Source: SABI01 sp028532915
GTDB taxonomy: Bacteria > Spirochaetota > Spirochaetia > Sphaerochaetales > Sphaerochaetaceae
Length of the DNA stretch: 64,000 bases
Assembly: GCA_963677225.1 (NCBI GenBank)
Contig: OY781923.1
Coordinates: 1,860,001-1,924,000 of the forward strand
Reading direction: 5' to 3'
Numbering within the stretch: position 1 is the stretch's first letter; each line of letters starts with the position of its first letter. The position numbers and the translations under genes are program-made. The notes beneath the pieces are model-generated. The model searched no databases. It was not told the DNA's origin and saw only the letters and a program-made list of their open reading frames with translations. Positions 60,955 to 64,000 of this stretch are shown piece after piece.

Positions 60955-61203
60955 ATGAACAGCAAATTAATAAAATTCATAACAGCAGTTGTAGTCATCG
61001 CAGCTATCGCCGTTGGATCCATCTCAGCTTCCAGAACAGTAAGCAGCAAGACGCTTCATATATATGCAACCATCCCTTCAAGAACTACGGTAGAATTTTC
61101 TGATAACGGTCAAGTCTTCTTCACTTCCAACAATTCAGCGGCGGCAACAGATGTGATCCAATCTGAAGGTAATACCACAGTGCTCTCAGTCGTCGCCAGA
61201 TAA
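60955..61203 (+). CDS. Small exported protein 1 of a tandem paralogous pair
   Basis: 82 residues from the ATG with AAGGAG nine bases upstream; an ATG 18 bp earlier has no such site. A signal peptide (LIKFITAVVVIAAIAVGSIS, likely cut near SA-SRT) leaves about 58 residues, beta-patterned and without cysteine: KTLHIYATIPSRTTVEFSDN, GQVFFTSNNSAA, ending TTVLSVVAR. About half of the mature residues are identical to the next gene, with no gap. Alternating hydrophobics at the mature N-terminus recall pilin donor strands, but at a third of pilin length; the function is unknown. Confidence 0.85.
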   Translation: MNSKLIKFITAVVVIAAIAVGSISASRTVSSKTLHIYATIPSRTTVEFSDNGQVFFTSNNSAAATDVIQSEGNTTVLSVVAR

Positions 61204-61228
61204 CTAGATTAGCATTCTGATAGGTAAG

Positions 61229-61256
61229 AGATCCGCTTTCACCGCGGATCTTTTTT
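61229..61256 (+). terminator. Terminator of small exported protein gene 1
   Basis: AGATCCGC pairs perfectly with GCGGATCT around a 7-nt loop and is followed by five T, so each paralogue is its own transcript. Confidence 0.92.
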
Positions 61257-61777
61257 CATGCAGCTCCAATTTCGATGGAATATAGAAATGAATCTGCAGT
61301 GTTCACTCACCTATTACAGGAACACTATCGTTGCATGTAAAGAAAGGTGCAGGCAGTGGATCGTCCTTCTGACAAGTTACAACATTCTTTCTGTATCTCA
61401 GGTAGGGTAATATGAGGACTTTCCTCAAATATTTACTGATTTTTTCTTAAATATGCATGTTTCAACTTCTATACAAAAAAAAGTTCTCACTTTTTTATGG
61501 CAGATGTTTGTTACATGTTTGCATATAGTACAGTATAATCAGCTTTGTTCTTAAGGGCTGAAAAGTTCGGTTTGTCTTGTGTCACTTTTTTTCACTTATT
61601 GATAGTATTTTATTGAGAAACATCGAATCTATGAATATTTCGAACATCTTTCATGTCATAGGATTGACATTTTCCTTCATATCCGTCCATCCATGCTTGT
61701 TATTAAAAGTCTTTCATATGATAAAAATTCATTTCATCTGTCATCTCTTAATTCATTTTATCACAATAAATTAGAAG

Positions 61778-61806
61778 TTGACATATCGAAAAGACGATTG
61801 TACTAT
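61778..61806 (+). promoter_or_regulatory. Promoter of small exported protein 2
   Basis: Consensus TTGACA (61778-61783) and TACTAT (61801-61806) are 17 bp apart, and TTTTAT-N2-CAATAA lies just upstream as in unit 1. Confidence 0.88.
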
Positions 61807-61839
61807 TCGCTCTACTTAACGAACCGGTGGAGGAATGCA

Positions 61840-62094
61840 ATGGGAAGAAGATCACATCTTATCAGAAACATCATGGCTCTTACGATTATCCTTCTCGGAA
61901 CGACGGGCCTTCTCTCTGCATCAAGGACTGTCAGCAGCCAGATGATTCATATCTGGGCATATATCCCTCCTGCAACGATGATAGAAGTAGCCGATGATGG
62001 CGAAGTTGACTTCACTTCCAACATATATTCGGCATCACTGAACGTATCAGCCCGCTCCGACAGCACTACTTTATTATCCGTTATCGCCCTGTAA
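61840..62094 (+). CDS. Small exported protein 2 of a tandem paralogous pair
   Basis: 84 residues from the ATG with GGTGGAGG seven to nine bases upstream; longer readings start before the promoter and are rejected. The signal peptide is LIRNIMALTIILLGTTGLLS, and the mature start SASRTVSS is identical to protein 1. The body is QMIHIWAYIPPATMIEVADD, GEVDFTSNIYSA, ending TTLLSVIAL. Equal mature length and roughly 50% identity show a gene duplication. Predicted periplasmic or surface-exposed; no family recognised. Confidence 0.85.
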   Translation: MGRRSHLIRNIMALTIILLGTTGLLSASRTVSSQMIHIWAYIPPATMIEVADDGEVDFTSNIYSASLNVSARSDSTTLLSVIAL

Positions 62095-62095
62095 A

Positions 62096-62129
62096 TACAA
62101 AAAGGGGGAAGATCGATATCGACTTCCCC
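62096..62129 (-). terminator. Terminator of the BI-1/YccA gene, shared hairpin
   Basis: On the minus strand, GGGGAAG pairs with CTTCCCC; the loop itself contains self-complementary TCGATATCGA, and CTTTTTGT follows. The plus-strand side has no T-run, so termination of small gene 2 here is uncertain. Confidence 0.65.
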
Positions 62130-62154
62130 GTGTGTTGACTTCAACTGTCTGCGA

Positions 62155-62862
62155 TCATCTATTAGAACGTCCAAATATTCTCAGAAGGAAAAGGAAGATG
62201 TTGATGAAATCGAGATAAAGCATAAGTGCTCCGATGATCGACAGTTTGATATAGGTATCCTCATCCATAGAGGAACCGTATGCATCGTTCATTCTTTTTA
62301 TCTTCTGTGTATCCCAGGCAGTGAGACCTAAAAAGATGAACACACCGAGATAGCTGACCATGTAATAGAGACCGCTGCTCTGAAAGATCATATTTATGAT
62401 CGAAGCTATGATGATCCCCCACAACCCCATGATCAGATAATGACCGATACCGTCAAGATTCCTTTTTGTCACCATACCGTAGAAACTCATACCGCCGAAC
62501 AGAAGAGCGGTGGTGAAAAATGCTCTCGATAACACGATCGGGGTATACGCCAGAACTATGAGAGATAGCGAGACTCCCGTAAGAATCGAGTATCCGGCAA
62601 ATGAGAGAACAGCACTCATGGCGGACATTTTCTCCAGCCGTGCTGACAGATAGATGACCAGTGCCAGCTGGGCAATGATCACGAACATGAAACTGAAAGC
62701 ACTGGAAAAGAACATTCTCATCAAAGACTCACTCGAGGCGACCGTATAGGATACCACGGCGGTCAAAGCAAGTCCCGCACTCATCCAGGCATATACATTC
62801 TTCAAAATTGAATTTTCTCTGGTTTTCACATTTGTAAGTGAAGATGTTCTGATTGGTGCCAT
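62155..62862 (-). CDS. BI-1/YccA-family membrane protein
   Basis: 235 residues with seven helices. Motifs are KNVYAWMSAGLALTAVVSYT near the start, AGYSILTGVSLSLIVLAYTP, FFTTALLFGGMSFYGMVTKR and YLGVFIFLGLTAWDTQKIKR with the conserved Asp of the BI-1 pore. Characterised homologues are pH-gated calcium leak channels; bacterial YccA also binds FtsH (family knowledge). It is a single gene, convergent with small exported gene 2. Confidence 0.93.
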   Translation of the reverse strand: MAPIRTSSLTNVKTRENSILKNVYAWMSAGLALTAVVSYTVASSESLMRMFFSSAFSFMFVIIAQLALVIYLSARLEKMSAMSAVLSFAGYSILTGVSLSLIVLAYTPIVLSRAFFTTALLFGGMSFYGMVTKRNLDGIGHYLIMGLWGIIIASIINMIFQSSGLYYMVSYLGVFIFLGLTAWDTQKIKRMNDAYGSSMDEDTYIKLSIIGALMLYLDFINIFLFLLRIFGRSNR

Positions 62863-62935
62863 ATAATTCCTCCATTTCTTATCTATCTGTTAATTTCATC
62901 ATTTCTCACCTGAAGGTCAAGGTGAAACGATATAT

Positions 62936-62963
62936 TTGACTCTTTTTACTTTGATGATATAGT
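62936..62963 (+). promoter_or_regulatory. Promoter of the 236-residue lipoprotein gene, leaderless geometry
   Basis: TTGACT (62936-62941) and TATAGT (62958-62963) are 16 bp apart. Seven bases separate the -10 from the ATG, without Shine-Dalgarno. Confidence 0.65.
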
Positions 62964-62970
62964 TATCATC

Positions 62971-63681
62971 ATGAAATTAAAAGAGCTTCTCATCCTTTCT
63001 GTGGTACTGTTACTCTTTCTGTTCGGATGCACAACATCCGATAATGCTGTGCAATACAGCCCGCAGGAGATCGAAGATGCAAGAAAAGGCGGCTACGAGG
63101 TGATCTCTCTGGCATTGAAGGCCGCAACAGACAATACTGCCGATTCACTGGAAAGCCTTCCCGTTTCCTCCTTCTTCTCCGAATCAGAGTATTCGATCAT
63201 CGAAGAACACTTTGACAGACCGGGCGTGAAAAGACGACTGAACATCTTTGCAGAGATGATGACAGAAAAGATGAAGACGGTCCTTATAGATTCAATTGAA
63301 GAACAAGAAAAATGGATCACTCATATAGTAATAGAAAATCCGTATGACTACGTTCTTGGAACAAACGACTCTCTTACGACCTTATCCGCTCCGTCTATTT
63401 CAGAAGATCTCGACACATACATCAGAGAACAGATAAAACAGGACCCGCTCGTATTCGAGACCTACAGGAAGTTTCTTTCCATCATCAACACCTATATCCT
63501 TACTTTTAATGAGATCAACCCGGACGAGAAGAAAAACACTATGAGCATGTGGGAACCTTCAGCGATAATCAGTACTGTTTCACAGACCCTCCTGGAGAAC
63601 ATGAAGAAACAGGAACAGATCATCCGGTCACTCGCCCCTTCGTACGAATCTGAGTATATCAGATTATATGGACTGCAATAG
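62971..63681 (+). CDS. Lipoprotein, family not recognised
   Basis: 236 residues. The signal peptide ends in lipobox LFGC with Cys20. The mature part is helical and charged (YSPQEIEDARKGGYEVISLA, NIFAEMMTEKMKTVLIDSIE, RKFLSIINTYILTFNEINPD). The size and the start of repeated A-L-K-A helices faintly recall DUF4197 lipoproteins, but I cannot confirm this. It precedes rarA by 47 bp; rarA has its own promoter. Confidence 0.82.
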   Translation: MKLKELLILSVVLLLFLFGCTTSDNAVQYSPQEIEDARKGGYEVISLALKAATDNTADSLESLPVSSFFSESEYSIIEEHFDRPGVKRRLNIFAEMMTEKMKTVLIDSIEEQEKWITHIVIENPYDYVLGTNDSLTTLSAPSISEDLDTYIREQIKQDPLVFETYRKFLSIINTYILTFNEINPDEKKNTMSMWEPSAIISTVSQTLLENMKKQEQIIRSLAPSYESEYIRLYGLQ

Positions 63682-63693
63682 AACTCTTATCTA

Positions 63694-63722
63694 TTGTCAA
63701 CAGCCTCCCCACTCCGTATAAT
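63694..63722 (+). promoter_or_regulatory. rarA promoter, leaderless geometry
   Basis: TTGTCA (63694-63699) and a perfect TATAAT (63717-63722) are 17 bp apart. The -10 ends six bases before the ATG and no Shine-Dalgarno is present. Confidence 0.75.
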
Positions 63723-63728
63723 CTGCCT

Positions 63729-64000
63729 ATGGATCTATTCGACTCTATTCAGCAATTATCAAATCAGCCTCTTGCACACAGGATGAGACCGCGTTCTCTT
63801 TCGGAATACATCGGACAGCAGCACATCATCGGCAAGGGAAGGCTGCTGCGCAGAGCCATCCAGAAAGACCAGCTCTCCTCGATCATCCTCTACGGACCTC
63901 CGGGAACCGGGAAGACAACGCTGGCCAGAGTGATTGCGAATACGACGAAGAGTCATTTTTCGACCCTGAATGCAGTACTGTCGGGTGTGAAGGAACTCAG
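63729..64000 (+). CDS. rarA: Replication-associated recombination protein A (RarA/MgsA), 5' part
   Basis: About 90 codons are visible before the window ends. MDLFDSIQQLSNQPLAHRMR then RPRSLSEYIGQQHIIGKGRL is the RarA start, and the P-loop is SSIILYGPPGTGKTTLARVI, followed by FSTLNAVLSGVKELR-type sequence. This AAA+ ATPase, related to clamp loaders, acts at stalled replication forks. The likely message begins at or next to the start codon. Confidence 0.93.
   Translation, partial: MDLFDSIQQLSNQPLAHRMRPRSLSEYIGQQHIIGKGRLLRRAIQKDQLSSIILYGPPGTGKTTLARVIANTTKSHFSTLNAVLSGVKEL

Larger units (their letters stand above)
60601..61203 (+). repeat. Tandem paralogous unit 1 (upstream region plus small exported protein gene)
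   Basis: Conserved blocks shared with unit 2 are AGATGTTTGT (60601-60610), TTGTCTTGTGTCAC (60670-60683), TTCATCTGTCA (60830-60840), TTTTAT-N2-CAATAA-N-TTA ahead of the promoter, and the promoter itself. Spacings differ from unit 2 by at most one base up to the promoter. The sequence between blocks is poorly conserved. Confidence 0.75.
61502..62094 (+). repeat. Tandem paralogous unit 2 (upstream region plus small exported protein gene)
   Basis: Blocks matching unit 1 are AGATGTTTGT (61502-61511), TTGTCTTGTGTCAC (61572-61585) and TTCATCTGTCA (61733-61743). Distances are 70 versus 69, 206 versus 205, and 45 versus 45 to the next marker or promoter. The two units are about 900 bp apart in direct orientation. 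Confidence 0.75.

Noticed and set aside
61577..61774. 65-codon plus-strand frame upstream of small exported gene 2
   Set aside because: Hydrophobic translation of AT-rich DNA, lies upstream of the promoter, not present in unit 1.
1..64000. CRISPR arrays, insertion sequences and prophage
   Set aside because: No regularly spaced repeats, transposase, integrase or phage structural genes were seen on either strand.

Overview
The window reads as a chromosomal segment of a Gram-negative, probably fermentative anaerobe, most likely a spirochaete (inference). Pointers are a complete bacterial V-type ATPase operon, the LL-diaminopimelate aminotransferase route to lysine, a Leptospira LruC-like lipoprotein, TRAP and ribose-type ABC sugar transporters, split transketolases, several lipoproteins and a chaperone-usher pair. 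The standard code fits (TGA is a stop), GC is moderate and intergenic DNA is AT-rich. No insertion sequence, phage, CRISPR array or rRNA was seen.

Layout. 1-8.9 kb (minus strand): V-ATPase operon G-C-I-K-F-E-A-B-D followed by a universal stress protein cut by the window edge. 8.9-13.1 kb (minus): fimbrial-usher-like and PapD-like genes without an adjacent pilin. 13.4-17.2 kb: tRNA-Pro(GGG), a NifX/NifB-like protein, a GGDEF protein lacking its N-terminus, a YegP-like protein and a DMT-type transporter. 17.4-25.3 kb: a ribose-type ABC importer facing a divergent operon of split transketolase, glycerol-kinase-like FGGY kinase and DeoR repressor; both promoters carry a TTTCGTA-like element between -35 and -10. 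25.4-33.4 kb: single genes (nitroreductase, HD protein, tocopherol-cyclase-like, MATE, NUDIX, purine permease, MsrB-MsrA, one unknown). 33.5-39.1 kb: LruC/DUF4114 lipoprotein, mntP-tatD-tcdA, another lipoprotein. 39.1-44 kb: dapA-dapL-lysA-thioesterase on minus and dapB on plus. 44-52.9 kb: HxlR regulator and nitroreductase, topoisomerase III, a 55-residue ferredoxin, xseA-xseB, purU, M29 aminopeptidase, RluA. 52.9-58.3 kb (minus): TRAP transporter, GntR regulator and a second split transketolase. 58.5-60.5 kb: operon of CBS-ATPase, DRTGG-like and PHP proteins. 60.6-62.1 kb: two tandem paralogous small exported proteins. 62.1-64 kb: BI-1/YccA protein, lipoprotein, start of rarA.

The observations I rate highest are: (1) the tandem small exported proteins, whose roughly 350-bp upstream regions share conserved blocks at nearly identical spacing and identical promoter geometry; (2) two split-transketolase loci, each wired to a different transporter class and regulator, suggesting dedicated catabolism of unusual ketoses; (3) a recurrent leaderless gene architecture (-10 box ending 6-8 nt before ATG, no Shine-Dalgarno) at six genes including the first V-ATPase gene; (4) an orphan chaperone-usher pair; (5) an MsrB-MsrA gene whose secretion signal sits behind ATG-TGA. 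All functions are read from sequence motifs and context only.
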